Shown here: positions 29,663 to 38,832 of the stretch, piece after piece
Numbering within the stretch: the stretch's first letter is position 1
Layout of the letters: the number at the start of each line of letters is the position of its first letter
Assembly: GCA_026400835.1 (NCBI GenBank)
Contig: JAPLOA010000087.1
Location: 62,001 to 126,000, forward strand
DNA length: 64,000 nt
Source of the DNA: Planctomycetales bacterium
Lineage (GTDB): Bacteria; Planctomycetota; Planctomycetia; Planctomycetales; Planctomycetaceae
Reading direction: 5' to 3'
The notes under the pieces: generated by a model
The model's database searches: none
Seen by the model: only the letters and a program-made list of their open reading frames with translations
What the model was told of the DNA's origin: nothing
Translations under genes and position numbers: made by a program

Positions 29663-30478
29663 ATGGACGTGAGAGATCGAGTCGTTGTTGTTACGGGAGC
29701 GGGGCGAGGGATCGGTGCGGCTATGTGCCGCAGATTTGCGAAGGCGGAGGCACGACTGATCGTCGTTTCCGATCTTGATGAAACAGCTGCTCGCAATGTC
29801 GCAGAACAGATTGGTTCTCAGGCGATCTTTAACCGCTGTGACGTGGCGTCTGAAGATGACGTTCGCCAACTTGTTCTGCTCGCGGAGACGCAAGGCGGTC
29901 AGATAGACGTTTTCTGTTCCAACGCGGGCATCACCTTCAAGGGCGGACTTGAATCAACAAACGCCGAGTGGCAGAGAATGTGGGATGTGAACGTCATGTC
30001 ACGCCTTTATGCAGCCCGCGCCGTCATCCCAAAGATGCTTGCGCGGGGAGAAGGCTATATCGTCCAGACTGCTTCGGCGGCCGGCCTGTTGACTGAGATT
30101 GGCTCAGCCTCTTATTCTGTAACGAAGCATGCCGATCTGGCAATGGCCGAGTGGCTCTCTGTCACGTACGGACGCAGCGGCGTGAAAGTGTCCTGTGTCT
30201 GCCCACTGGGTGTTGAGACAGACATGCTGGATGACTCCGATCCAATTCATCGCTACCTGCATCTGCATTCGATCACGGCCGAGGATGCCGCTGAAGCCGT
30301 GTTGGCTGGGATTCAGGACGAGAAGTTTCTGATTCTGCCGCATCCTGAGGTGCTCGATTTCTTCCGTCACAAAACCGAAGATTACGATCGCTGGATCCGC
30401 GGCTTCCAGCGATTACAACAGAAATTGACTCGCCAAATGAAGAGCGATTCAGAAAATGCAGATTCTGGAATGCAATAG
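29663..30478 (+). CDS. SDR family oxidoreductase
   Basis: This 271-residue short-chain dehydrogenase has the cofactor motif TGAGRGIG near residue 11, a conserved CSNAG, and the catalytic motif SASYSVTK (YxxxK). An acidic DLDE after beta-2 suggests a preference for NAD. The C-terminal extension is charged and variable. The frame is open upstream to 29468, but that part is unrelated to the family. A start at 29636 is also possible. The substrate is unknown. Confidence 0.88.
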   Translation: MDVRDRVVVVTGAGRGIGAAMCRRFAKAEARLIVVSDLDETAARNVAEQIGSQAIFNRCDVASEDDVRQLVLLAETQGGQIDVFCSNAGITFKGGLESTNAEWQRMWDVNVMSRLYAARAVIPKMLARGEGYIVQTASAAGLLTEIGSASYSVTKHADLAMAEWLSVTYGRSGVKVSCVCPLGVETDMLDDSDPIHRYLHLHSITAEDAAEAVLAGIQDEKFLILPHPEVLDFFRHKTEDYDRWIRGFQRLQQKLTRQMKSDSENADSGMQ

Positions 30479-30544
30479 ACGGACGGATATCCTGAGCGAA
30501 TCTGATGACGAGTGTCTCTGTGACTAAGGATCAGTGCAAAAAGC

Positions 30545-30990
30545 AAATCGCGATTATCACAACCCGAAGCGTCAGTTTTGAAGTTGCGCGTTTGCCGCCA
30601 TCCCAACCCGCTGCGTGAGCGAGGCATTGTGCTTTTGCTCTTTACGCAGTTTTTAGGAAAATCCCTCGCTCACGCGTTTTGAAGTTGCGCGTTTGTGGTC
30701 ATCCCAACCCGAAACGTAAGTCAGGGATTGTGCTTTTGCGTTTTACGCAGGGTTGCCGTAAATCCCTCGCTGACGCGTCGGGTTGTGATAAATCCCTTTG
30801 TTTCTCCGCAAGTGAACAACCTCAGCGCCGAAACGCGCAACTTCAAAACTCACGCGTCGGGTTATGATAATCCCCTGTGTTTTCGCCGCCTTGATCTTCC
30901 GCAGTCCCCAAACGCGCAACTTCAAAAAGCGTCAGCGAGGGATCGTAATTCTGGCGAAGAATCCTCACTGACGTTCGGGTTGAGTCTTCA
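30545..30990. repeat. cluster of nested REP-like palindromic repeats
   Basis: A TTTTGAAGTTGCGCGTTTG unit occurs directly at 30576-30594 and 30677-30695, and inverted at 30831-30848 and 30909-30927. Between these lie copies, in both orientations, of a second element of the type AACCCGACGCGTCAGCGAGGGAT (for example 30661-30676 and 30764-30785). The arrangement folds into large hairpins. Short open frames through it are repeat artefacts. A further copy lies at 32081-32114. It occupies nearly the whole spacer between the SDR gene and mazG. Confidence 0.85.
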
Positions 30991-31028
30991 AGGCACCGGC
31001 GCACCCGGACGTTAACCGTGGACTGTGA

Positions 31029-31934
31029 CTAAGTCTGCGTGCGTTTCTCTTTGGCTTTTGCAGCCTGATAAGCTTCTTCCATCTCGATCAGGCTGGCATC
31101 TTTCATTTCCAGCCCCATCGCTTTCATGGCGGCTTCGATCGCCTGAAAGCGGCGAGTGAATTTGGCATTGGACTTTCGAAGAGCTTCCTCCGGATTAATC
31201 CCCCAGCGTCGTCCGACATTGGCCAGCACAAACAGCACGTCGCCAAGCTCTGACTCTGCACGTTCACGAGTCGTGAGGTCACTGATTGGCTGATCCAGCA
31301 CTCTCACAGCATCAACGGTCGCGGCGACATGAGGAATCTCCGCGGAACCGAACAGTTCATGAGACAGCTCTGCCAGTTCTTCCTTTAACTTATCGAACAG
31401 CATCCGCCGATCAGGAAAGTCATAACCCACTGCGGCCGCTCGAGCTGTAATGCGGGCAGCCCGAGCCAGCTCCGGCAGAGCCACTGGAATGCCTTCCAAC
31501 TGCGATGTGCGAGCAGGCTTCTCCTGCTGCTTGAGTACTATCCAGTTGCGGCGAACATCTTCAGTCGTGGCGGCTTCCACATCGCCAAACACATGCGGAT
31601 GACGTCGAACCATCTTGTCAGCGATCTGTCGCACAACAGCCGTCAGTTCAAAGCGTCGTTCATCAGCGGCAATCTGCGAATCCAGAACGACCTGCAAGAG
31701 AACATCTCCCAGTTCTTCCTGAATCGCCGCGTTGTCGTCCGAATCGATGGCTTCCAGAAGCTCGTAGGTTTCTTCCAGGGTATATGGCTTGATCGTCTTC
31801 ATCGTCTGCTGACGATCCCACGGACAACCTTCCGGAGATCGCAGTTTGGCCACGATGCGACACAATCGCTCAAACTCCGGAAGCAGCTCCTGAAAATCCG
31901 GGGCAGTTCCATGCACGGCTTGAGCGTCTGACAT
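31029..31934 (-). CDS. mazG: nucleoside triphosphate pyrophosphohydrolase
   Basis: This 301-residue protein has two MazG domains, as in E. coli MazG (263 residues) but slightly longer. The first carries GCPWDRQQT, YTLEETYELLEAI and EELGDVLLQVV; the second carries ESELGDVLFVLANVGRRWG. The EExxE..ExxD-type metal residues in both are intact. It hydrolyses NTPs to NMP and pyrophosphate, cleaning the nucleotide pool and influencing ppGpp signalling. No toxin-antitoxin genes accompany it. Confidence 0.93.
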   Translation of the reverse strand: MSDAQAVHGTAPDFQELLPEFERLCRIVAKLRSPEGCPWDRQQTMKTIKPYTLEETYELLEAIDSDDNAAIQEELGDVLLQVVLDSQIAADERRFELTAVVRQIADKMVRRHPHVFGDVEAATTEDVRRNWIVLKQQEKPARTSQLEGIPVALPELARAARITARAAAVGYDFPDRRMLFDKLKEELAELSHELFGSAEIPHVAATVDAVRVLDQPISDLTTRERAESELGDVLFVLANVGRRWGINPEEALRKSNAKFTRRFQAIEAAMKAMGLEMKDASLIEMEEAYQAAKAKEKRTQT

Positions 31935-32080
31935 GAGGCATCACTGAGAGAAGAAGGAAAATTGGGCGCCTGGCTTTATGGAAGTGTCACAGGGAAGCTC
32001 ATCGTACGCAAGCACGCATCGTTCCATTCCGCTGCGGAGTCCGATTCGATTGCCCCACAACCGTGCCACGCTGTTGATTT

Positions 32081-32114
32081 AATCCCAACCCGACGCGTCA
32101 GCGATGGATTGCGA
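32081..32114. repeat. isolated REP-like element
   Basis: AATCCCAACCCGACGCGTCA followed by GCGATGGATTG is a close copy of the element clustered at 30545-30990. It lies between mch and mazG. Confidence 0.7.
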
Positions 32115-32222
32115 TTCGGCGACTGCTTGCGGTAGTAACAACTGGGCATGCCTCTCCTCGCGGTGCTCTGTCCGGCCCAGATTCTATGATCGCGAGTTAC
32201 TCCGATTCCCGACTGGCCGCAA

Positions 32223-33185
32223 CTACATCCCAAACGACTGCCGCAACAGCTCCGGGAGCTTCAGGCCGAATGAGAATGATTTGCCCGACTTCAAATTGTG
32301 AAACACGACAACGGCTGGACTGAATAAAGCCGCGTCCATGGCGTAGAAGTCATGATTGGCGGCTTTGAAGAGGGACAGGAATGTTTCACCATGAGCACTC
32401 GACGAATTCGACGGCACCTTCGGTCCGATTTCCTGAATCACACTGTCCTCACAACGAACCCACAGATTGACCGTCGCTCCATAAAGGATCGAATCGTTCG
32501 TTCGGCCAATTCCCTGCATGTCGTTCTTCGCGACTGGCGGCAAGGGAGCAATCCCCGTCCCGCTGATGATCGCCTCCAGAGGAAACTGCAGCTCGTGCAG
32601 TTTGTGCAGAGCTGTCTCAATCGATCGAGCAACCACCTGGATCGAACCGGCCTGTGACGCTGTTGGAGCAACTGCCAGAGTCAGTCGGCAATCGCTGGGT
32701 AACGATTTCCGAACCGCGGCCATGGCTTCTTCATCCGGCAAACTGCCCGCCTCAAGAACCCCGACGGCGACCTTCCCGTTTTCGGTTTCCGGCAGGTGAT
32801 GAAACAGGTCCTCCTTGCGAGCCACCGCGCGCATCGGGCCGGAACCCATGGCAAAGTAGCTTTCGGTTGCAATCTTCCAGCCCGCGTATTGACTCATCAA
32901 ACATGATGCAACCGGATGGTCAGTTCTGACCAGAATCTGTGGAACCGCAGGCAACTGATTGTCGCCCGGCACAAGATCGACCTGGGCTAACCCCGACAGA
33001 CAAATCTTTGCCAACAAGAGCCCGGCTTCGAGACCTCCTTCGGCTTTGACTCCGAAGTCCAGCAACGTGGCGTTCGGCAAATGCTGAGCACTGATCCGCA
33101 ACGTTTCGCCGCGAGACTTTGCGAAGATCGTGAGATGATCGGCTCGTTGATTCAGATGTTTTAGAGTTACGTTGTGGATCGTCAC
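32223..33185 (-). CDS. mch: methenyltetrahydromethanopterin cyclohydrolase
   Basis: This 320-residue enzyme interconverts methenyl- and formyl-tetrahydromethanopterin, a C1-transfer step known from methanogens, methylotrophs and planctomycetes. Family signatures are GVKAEGGLEAGLLLAKICL, SCLMSQYAGW, the GSGPMRAVARKE segment and GTGIAPLPPVAKND followed by GRTNDSILYG. The length equals that of other Mch proteins. The only suitable start is a GTG at 33185 with a weak ribosome binding site. No other H4MPT gene is in the window; in planctomycetes these genes are often scattered. It probably serves formaldehyde oxidation. Confidence 0.93.
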   Translation of the reverse strand: MTIHNVTLKHLNQRADHLTIFAKSRGETLRISAQHLPNATLLDFGVKAEGGLEAGLLLAKICLSGLAQVDLVPGDNQLPAVPQILVRTDHPVASCLMSQYAGWKIATESYFAMGSGPMRAVARKEDLFHHLPETENGKVAVGVLEAGSLPDEEAMAAVRKSLPSDCRLTLAVAPTASQAGSIQVVARSIETALHKLHELQFPLEAIISGTGIAPLPPVAKNDMQGIGRTNDSILYGATVNLWVRCEDSVIQEIGPKVPSNSSSAHGETFLSLFKAANHDFYAMDAALFSPAVVVFHNLKSGKSFSFGLKLPELLRQSFGM

Positions 33186-33434
33186 GTTGAATTCACCAAT
33201 GCTTACGTGGCCGTTGCCGCGATGTGTCTGATGGTTTACGAAAAAGAAACAATTAGCGGTCTGTCAATGTCATCGTTTAACGGCAAGCCGCAGGCGTCGT
33301 TGCCCCATGTCGCCTACCCCTGCGGTTCGGCGTCAAACGAAATTGCACAATGCGAAACAACGTCAATAGACGCAAACGCGTTCCCGCTCATCATCCGAAA
33401 ACATGCCGTATTCGTCGAACGCGGTGCGGTGCAG

Positions 33435-34244
33435 TTACTCAACAAACGGCCGCATCTTTTCGATGCCAAGCTTCGCGACTTCCAGAGGATCCTTCGCCCA
33501 CAAATCTTCGCGAAACAACTCCAGCGACAGGTAGCCGTTGTACCCGGTCGAAGCCAACTGATCGCAGTAAAACTTCAGATCCACAACACCGTCGCCCGGC
33601 ATGACTCGATCAGAATCTTCCTGCAACGTTGCCGCGGGTACGGCAGGTGAATCATTAAAGTGTGAAATCGCAATCTGACTGCTTTTCAGTTTCGAAAGCG
33701 ACGCAACGGGCCCACCACCGCGCCAGCAGTGAAACGGATCGACAACAACGGTCGCGTCCGGATGTCCTGAACGCTGAATGATGTCGATGGCATCGTCGAT
33801 CGTGTTGATATCGTCGACAAACCCCAGATACTCAAACGCAGGCTTTACACCGAACGACTTACCAAGCTCCAGAAGCTCCGCATAGTGTCTGGCCCCCAAC
33901 GCTCGATCGGCTTTTCCTGGTGGTGGTCCAGCGATGGCAAAATTTGCACCAACAGCCGCTGACTGTTCCAGGCGGCGACGGATTTCATCGATCGCTTTGA
34001 CGTGCTCTTCTCCCGCCGGTTGAAACCAACCCGCCAGATAAATCGTCGTCGGTGCGACGACACCGTTATCATCCAGTGCTTTGCGTACTTCGGCGAGCGT
34101 CCCACCTGCGCGGAGATGCTCATCGAGATGGTCGTGCCATAATTCAATGGCTTCATACCCGGCTTGTCGAGTCACCTCGATCTGCCGCAGAACAGGAGTC
34201 GTGCAAATGGTGCTGGCATTCAAACAATAACGAAATCGTGGCAT
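33435..34244 (-). CDS. sugar phosphate isomerase/epimerase family TIM-barrel protein
   Basis: This 269-residue protein is of the AP-endonuclease-2/xylose isomerase-like TIM barrel family. Diagnostic segments are YEAIELWHDHL, PAFEYLGF, VDPFHCWRGGG, SHFNDSP and LSLELFRED, which carry the Glu, Asp and His metal ligands. It likely isomerises or epimerises a sugar or inositol catabolite in the cytosol. It is followed by mch and preceded by the DUF3467 gene, all minus strand, with no shared function evident. Confidence 0.87.
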   Translation of the reverse strand: MPRFRYCLNASTICTTPVLRQIEVTRQAGYEAIELWHDHLDEHLRAGGTLAEVRKALDDNGVVAPTTIYLAGWFQPAGEEHVKAIDEIRRRLEQSAAVGANFAIAGPPPGKADRALGARHYAELLELGKSFGVKPAFEYLGFVDDINTIDDAIDIIQRSGHPDATVVVDPFHCWRGGGPVASLSKLKSSQIAISHFNDSPAVPAATLQEDSDRVMPGDGVVDLKFYCDQLASTGYNGYLSLELFREDLWAKDPLEVAKLGIEKMRPFVE

Positions 34245-34253
34245 GAGTTATCT

Positions 34254-34904
34254 CTACAAACCGGGAGGCCAGTCGCCTTCCTGAGCATTGAAATCAGAGT
34301 TGCCGGAATCAGGGAACTCCGGCGGTGGTGGCGGTGGATTTCGCATACGGTCCTGAAACTGCTGAAAAGAATGATTCAGAGAATCGAGGAGCCGCCGGGC
34401 ATTCGCCGTCGCCATGAAGACTCGTTGCGAAACGGCAGAGCGAGGAAAAAACGTCGTGATGAAGTCAAAGGAGAACTCCGTCGGCGAGTGACCGATCATC
34501 ACAGCATTCGCATAACTTCCCGACTGCACATCATCGCCAAGCTTCAGCGTATCATACAACTCCTGAGCTGTCTGGCGTTGCTGTGGATTCTGGTTCGGAA
34601 TCACCGGCATGTGAACGGGGCCGAATCGTTCTTCATATCGTGCGAGATTATCCTTCAGCGCCATGATCATCTGGTTGACCACGATCGGTGGCATGACGAC
34701 TCGAGCAACGACCTGCTGCGGCTGTTGCATTCGCAGGAGAAAGTCCACGATAAATTCATGCTGACCCTGCAGAACTACTGCACCAGTGGTGAAGACGCCC
34801 TTCGCAACATGAGCCGGCACCATCGCACTGATTTGCGAATGGCGAATCTCCTGACTGTGCGGACCATCGTCAGGATTGTCATTGGGTTGAGAGTTTTCTG
34901 TCAT
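34254..34904 (-). CDS. double DUF3467 protein
   Basis: This 216-residue protein appears to contain DUF3467 twice. The first copy is at about residues 28-97 (FTTGAVVLQGQHEFIVDF..., with MALKDNLARYEERFG). The second is at about 130-190 (SGSYANAVMIGHSPTEFSFDFITTFFP..., with RRLLDSLNHSFQQFQDRM). The second matches the family pattern best. A proline-rich tail follows. DUF3467 is found in small bacterial proteins of unknown function. The gene ends 10 bp before the isomerase start region and lies downstream of another DUF3467 gene across a terminator. Confidence 0.75.
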   Translation of the reverse strand: MTENSQPNDNPDDGPHSQEIRHSQISAMVPAHVAKGVFTTGAVVLQGQHEFIVDFLLRMQQPQQVVARVVMPPIVVNQMIMALKDNLARYEERFGPVHMPVIPNQNPQQRQTAQELYDTLKLGDDVQSGSYANAVMIGHSPTEFSFDFITTFFPRSAVSQRVFMATANARRLLDSLNHSFQQFQDRMRNPPPPPPEFPDSGNSDFNAQEGDWPPGL

Positions 34905-34975
34905 GTGTCGCTACGTGTATTGCCCCAGGCGTCGAGGAGTTCTTCAGAAACGGATGGCGCGGAAGTATAGAAACA

Positions 34976-35010
34976 AAAAGGCTCGGCATCTATTCGACGC
35001 CGAGCCTCTT
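34976..35010 (-). terminator. rho-independent terminator
   Basis: The stem AGGCTCGGC (34979-34987) pairs with GCCGAGCCT (34999-35007) across an 11-nt loop. On the minus strand it is followed by TTTTTG. It ends the transcript of the single-domain DUF3467 gene at 35150-35503. Confidence 0.8.
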
Positions 35011-35053
35011 TAAATGGATTTGTTGCGTCCCGTCAGTCGAAACGCTCCTGGTA

Positions 35054-35124
35054 CGGCGGCTCAGTCCCTGTGCAGCTTATGGAGCTGGCTTTAGCCGGCA
35101 TTCTGTCGCAATTTTGAGCCGCCG
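35054..35124. repeat. imperfect long palindrome (REP-like)
   Basis: CGGCGGCTCA at 35054-35063 is inverted at 35115-35124 (TGAGCCGCCG). The interior contains further small complementary blocks (GGCTTTAGCCGG). It forms a large hairpin just downstream of the DUF3467 gene. Confidence 0.55.
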
Positions 35125-35149
35125 TGTCGACTGAAGTCGACGCTACGGA

Positions 35150-35503
35150 CTAGCCCGCGTTTGGTGGCAGCTTGACGCGTTTGCGAACGTCTGTTTCCAG
35201 AACGCCGAAGGCCTGCTCATGTCGCTGCAGAGCCATTGACAGCGCGCTCCAAAGACGCTTGGCTGTGAAGTGATTCAGGATGATTCGCTGTGTGACCTTA
35301 ACTTCAACCTTGCCGGTTGCGTAAGGAGTAGGATTCAGGCCAAGGTCCAGAATCAGTTCTTCCGGAGTGCTGGAGACTCGACAGAAGTTAGCGTAGCCCG
35401 CATTCGCGTTGGCGTCACTGACCACCACTTCCTGAACCTGCTGCTCTGCTCCGCGTGCTTCTTCCTGAGTGCCGTCGCTTTCGCTCACGTTCTTATTCTC
35501 CAT
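35150..35503 (-). CDS. DUF3467 domain protein
   Basis: This 117-residue protein has a polar, acidic N-terminus (rich in Glu and Gln) and one DUF3467 domain from about residue 35 ([26 protein letters not shown], then [32 protein letters not shown]). No signal peptide or membrane helix is seen. It lies upstream of the double DUF3467 gene but is separated from it by a terminator. The function is unknown; the pairing suggests a common complex or duplication. Confidence 0.8.
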   Translation of the reverse strand: MENKNVSESDGTQEEARGAEQQVQEVVVSDANANAGYANFCRVSSTPEELILDLGLNPTPYATGKVEVKVTQRIILNHFTAKRLWSALSMALQRHEQAFGVLETDVRKRVKLPPNAG

Positions 35504-35823
35504 AAGGTTTCTGTAAAACTCACGTTCCTATTGCCTCCCTGACGGACAAGTCAGGACACAAAGAGTGATCTGGGGACCACTTATAGCAATCATCGAAATT
35601 ATCGGCAATGTTCAGTGCTGGAGTTCTGCCGCATCACCCCTGAGTGGATGGCAAGCCAGGTTGTCTGGTGAATCCTGATGAATATACCGCCAGCCTTTCC
35701 TTGCCCGGATATCAAGTCCGTTCTCTGGCGTTGGTTCGACCGTCCCAAATCTCGTTTGTTGACGACACGCAGCTTGCCTGAGTGCTGAAGGAGTTCGAGG
35801 TAGTCAAACTGGACATGACTGGC
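35504..35823. other. spacer upstream of DUF3467 gene
   Basis: These 320 bp between the sulfatase stop and the DUF3467 start show no gene or repeat. It probably contains the DUF3467 promoter. Confidence 0.4.
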
Positions 35824-37425
35824 TCATGGAGTCAGCGGACCGCTTTCAAAGTCCGTCTCCTCCACCCAGCCAGCGTTCACCTTCCGTCCCTTCATGAATT
35901 GCTCATAAAAGCCCGCGCCGTTCGTGGGCTGAAAGCCGTCAAAGACTGCCCCGTTTCCCAACATGCGCGGATCATCCTGATCCGTCAATTGCAACTCCAT
36001 CAGCCGCACCAATTCTTTGACCTGTTCAGCGTACTCGATTGATCCCGCAAGGTTGACGCAGCAATCCCGATCTGATCTCAGGTCATACAATTCCAAAGAC
36101 GGACGCATCCCGAAATTCAAACTCCAGAATCGATCGGATCGATCGACACGGCCAAGACCCAGAATGAACGATTTCGTCGGACTTCCATCGGTATCCAGGT
36201 ATCCTGTTTCTGGATTGCCCGCAGGCCAACGTGCCGGCTCATAATTCTTCAACAGCAGATGAGTCGCAGTCACGATGCCTCGAATCGGATAGCCCTGATC
36301 ATGAGGACGCCCGACGTCAGTTCGTTCCTTTCCAATAAGCACATGATCGCGTTCCGCCAGGACTTGTCCCGCACGTTCGCTCTCAAGCAGTGGTCTCCAG
36401 CTTTTCCCCGTGATCGGTTGCATCCCCGAATCCACCGGAGAGATCTGTGCCATATCAAGAACCGTCGGTGCAATATCTGTGAAGTCCACAAAGTCATCAA
36501 TCACGCGACCGGGATGCTTGATTCCATTCGGCCAGCGAATCGCCAGCGGCACATGATTGCTGTCGTGGTACGCGTAGCCTTTAACTCGGGGGAACGGCAT
36601 CCCATGATCGCTGGTAACGATGATCAGCGTATCATCGAGCTGGCCACTTCTCTCCAACTCCGCCATCATTCGCCCCAATTGCTGATCGACGTATTCCACT
36701 TCGAAGCCATAGTCCAGCATGTCGTTCCGAACGACTTCATTATCCGGCCAGTAACCGGGAACTCGATCGATATCCTCGAGCTTTCTTCCACCAAGTTTCA
36801 CTCCCGATTGATACTCATAGCGTCGATGCGGTTCCTGCGTACCAATCCAAAAGCACCACGGCTTTCCTTCAGGTGCAGCCTTAAGGAAGTCTCCGAAGTT
36901 TGCAGCGTAATCGTTGTTCGCAATCTGAGTTGTTGGTGGTTTTGTTTTCCGAGCATTGAAGCCGACTCCCGTGATCTGACGCGGCTTTCCGTCAGCATCA
37001 TTCGCAATCCCTGGCCCCCAGCCTTTGCCTGTGATGCCTGTGAACCAGCCGTTGCTCATCAGCACTTCCGGCCAGCTTTTCAGCTTTGGCGGAAAAATGG
37101 CCATATGATTACCGGCTTCTTCATTCTGCCACAGATGACGGCCTGTCAGCAGAATGGCTCGCGACGGAGCGCACTTGGCCATCGGAGTGTAGGCGTTGCG
37201 GAACAGCAAGCCTTCCTTCGCAATCCGATCAAAGTTTGGGGTGCTCACCCATGGCGTGTCGTAAGCTGACGCATGCAGGCCCCAATCATCTGCGATGACA
37301 AAAAGAATATTCGGTGAACCTGCCTGCAGTCTGTCGGACATCAGCGCGAAACAAAGCAGCACTGCCATCACCAGCGGACAAACGGACAAGCATTTGCATT
37401 GTGAAGAGCATTTTCGCATGAACAT
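35824..37425 (-). CDS. secreted sulfatase (S1 family, heparan N-sulfatase-like)
   Basis: This 533-residue type I sulfatase has an N-terminal signal peptide ([11 protein letters not shown]). The metal-binding ADDWG follows (about 45-49). The formylglycine motif [12 protein letters not shown] has C85 as the residue to be oxidised. [10 protein letters not shown] and the later ADERDH-type region complete the active site. It removes sulfate from an extracellular polysaccharide or glycosaminoglycan. The overall layout resembles SGSH-type enzymes, but the substrate is not predictable. Starts at 37425 or 37419 are equally possible. Confidence 0.9.
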   Translation of the reverse strand: MFMRKCSSQCKCLSVCPLVMAVLLCFALMSDRLQAGSPNILFVIADDWGLHASAYDTPWVSTPNFDRIAKEGLLFRNAYTPMAKCAPSRAILLTGRHLWQNEEAGNHMAIFPPKLKSWPEVLMSNGWFTGITGKGWGPGIANDADGKPRQITGVGFNARKTKPPTTQIANNDYAANFGDFLKAAPEGKPWCFWIGTQEPHRRYEYQSGVKLGGRKLEDIDRVPGYWPDNEVVRNDMLDYGFEVEYVDQQLGRMMAELERSGQLDDTLIIVTSDHGMPFPRVKGYAYHDSNHVPLAIRWPNGIKHPGRVIDDFVDFTDIAPTVLDMAQISPVDSGMQPITGKSWRPLLESERAGQVLAERDHVLIGKERTDVGRPHDQGYPIRGIVTATHLLLKNYEPARWPAGNPETGYLDTDGSPTKSFILGLGRVDRSDRFWSLNFGMRPSLELYDLRSDRDCCVNLAGSIEYAEQVKELVRLMELQLTDQDDPRMLGNGAVFDGFQPTNGAGFYEQFMKGRKVNAGWVEETDFESGPLTP

Positions 37426-37630
37426 CGTTTCGCCATCTCTGCTGATGAACTCTTAAATCAGGATCGCCCGGTCCGAATTGTAAACAGCGAAAACTTGTCG
37501 TGGTATCTCAGGAATCTCTGCAACGTGGCTTCAACTGGTTGAAAGACGGGGAAGTTCTTTCATACTGCGTCGCCGAACATATGTTCGCAAAACACTTGCA
37601 GTTAATGCTACTCAAAAAAGGTAATCAGAA

Positions 37631-38146
37631 ATGGCCAATGTGCGCAAAGGTGCTGTGACTCTTAAAGGAAATCCTGTTGATCTGGCCGGGGCCGCACTGG
37701 CCGTTGGAGCTAAGGCCCCGGAATTCTCACTGCAGAACAATGGCCTCGAAGAAGTGACGCTGGGCAGCAGCAGCGGTAAAACACGGATCATCGTGACGAT
37801 TCCTTCGCTCGACACTTCCGTATGTCATATGGAAACCAAGAAGTTTAACGAGCAGGCTTCGTCGCTCACGAACGCTGAGATTCTGGTAATCAGCATGGAT
37901 CTGCCTTTTGGCCAGAAGCGTTGGTGCGGTGCGGAGGGTGTTGATCAGGTAAAAACCCTCAGTGCACATCGCTGCGGCAAGTTCGGCGAAGACTACGGTG
38001 TGCTGATCACAGGTGGTCCGCTGGATCGCTGTCTCACACGAGCCGTCTTCGTGGTCGACGGCACCGGAACCATTACCTACGCCGAGTATTGCAGCGAAAT
38101 TACCGAACATCCGAACTATGACGCGGTTCTTGCTGCCGCGAAATAA
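37631..38146 (+). CDS. tpx: thiol peroxidase, 2-Cys peroxiredoxin
   Basis: This is a 171-residue Tpx enzyme. The peroxidatic cysteine is C65 in SLDTSVCHMETKKFNEQA and the resolving cysteine is C99 in RWCGAEG. The 34-residue spacing equals that of E. coli Tpx (C61/C95). It reduces H2O2 and lipid peroxides with thioredoxin, in the cytosol or periplasm; no signal peptide is seen. AAGG precedes the ATG. It is monocistronic. Confidence 0.94.
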   Translation: MANVRKGAVTLKGNPVDLAGAALAVGAKAPEFSLQNNGLEEVTLGSSSGKTRIIVTIPSLDTSVCHMETKKFNEQASSLTNAEILVISMDLPFGQKRWCGAEGVDQVKTLSAHRCGKFGEDYGVLITGGPLDRCLTRAVFVVDGTGTITYAEYCSEITEHPNYDAVLAAAK

Positions 38147-38322
38147 TCGTAAGGGTACAGAAACGAGTACCCGACCACTGTGCGCAATTCGATACAATCT
38201 GGAAGCCGACCGAACTCCGAAGTGCAAACCTCACGGAGTTCCGGTCGGTTTGATATTTCGCCTCGAGCGTTTTGTTGCCATTCTATCGGCAACGCACGAA
38301 CAGATTTTCGCAGGCTACCACG

Positions 38323-38832
38323 GTGTCATCGAAACCTCCCAGTCCGTATAAATGCACCTTCTGCTCAGATCGCCTTGAGCAGTTGAAGTTCCGCGGCTGG
38401 AGAATGATTTTCATGGTTCTGCCCATGCGAGATTTTCGCTGTCCGCACTGCTTTAACGTGTTCTCGAAACCGGTCAGTTGGATCGGACGCTGTTTGCCGA
38501 CGATTTCCATTCCTAAGATCGAAGGCGTGTCGAAACGTGTACGGAGGGCGAATCGGGCGGCCTCAAACACTTCGGACACATTGCTGAAACGTTGCCTGAA
38601 ATTTCTGTCGCGACTTGGCAAAGGAGTGACAGATGCAGAAGAATTCCTCGGCAGACTATTCAAGCAATCATTTACCTGGCTGAATCGTCAGGTATGGAAG
38701 AAACGTCAACGTCATTCTGAAACTTCCGATAGTTCTGGTCGGCGCCGATCAGAGCAACATCGTTCCTCCAGAGATCACGAGATTTCGCAAGCTTCGAAGC
38801 CCCGTGATGATTTTCCTCAGAGCCCTTCATGA
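38323..38832 (+). CDS. zinc-ribbon protein overlapping the uvrB start
   Basis: This protein of about 169 residues starts at GTG 38323; an upstream TTG at 38272 is also possible. Two CxxC pairs (CTFC, then CPHC, about 26 residues apart) form a likely zinc ribbon around a hydrophobic stretch (WRMIFMVLPM). The rest is basic and polar, ending in a Ser/Arg/Asp-rich tail. Its TGA overlaps the ATG of uvrB (ATGA), which indicates translational coupling. The function is unknown; a nucleic-acid-binding role is only an inference. Confidence 0.6.
   Translation: MSSKPPSPYKCTFCSDRLEQLKFRGWRMIFMVLPMRDFRCPHCFNVFSKPVSWIGRCLPTISIPKIEGVSKRVRRANRAASNTSDTLLKRCLKFLSRLGKGVTDAEEFLGRLFKQSFTWLNRQVWKKRQRHSETSDSSGRRRSEQHRSSRDHEISQASKPRDDFPQSPS

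Noticed and set aside
30545-30990. Possible CRISPR array
   Set aside because: The repeats are in mixed orientation, spacers are unequal and partly repeated themselves, and no cas gene is present; REP-type repeats fit better.
30679-31015. Small open frames in the repeat cluster
   Set aside because: Their translations are made of repeat units in several frames and have no independent protein character.
36259-37269. Plus-strand frame of 336 codons
   Set aside because: Antisense to the sulfatase gene with no recognisable domain or ribosome binding site.
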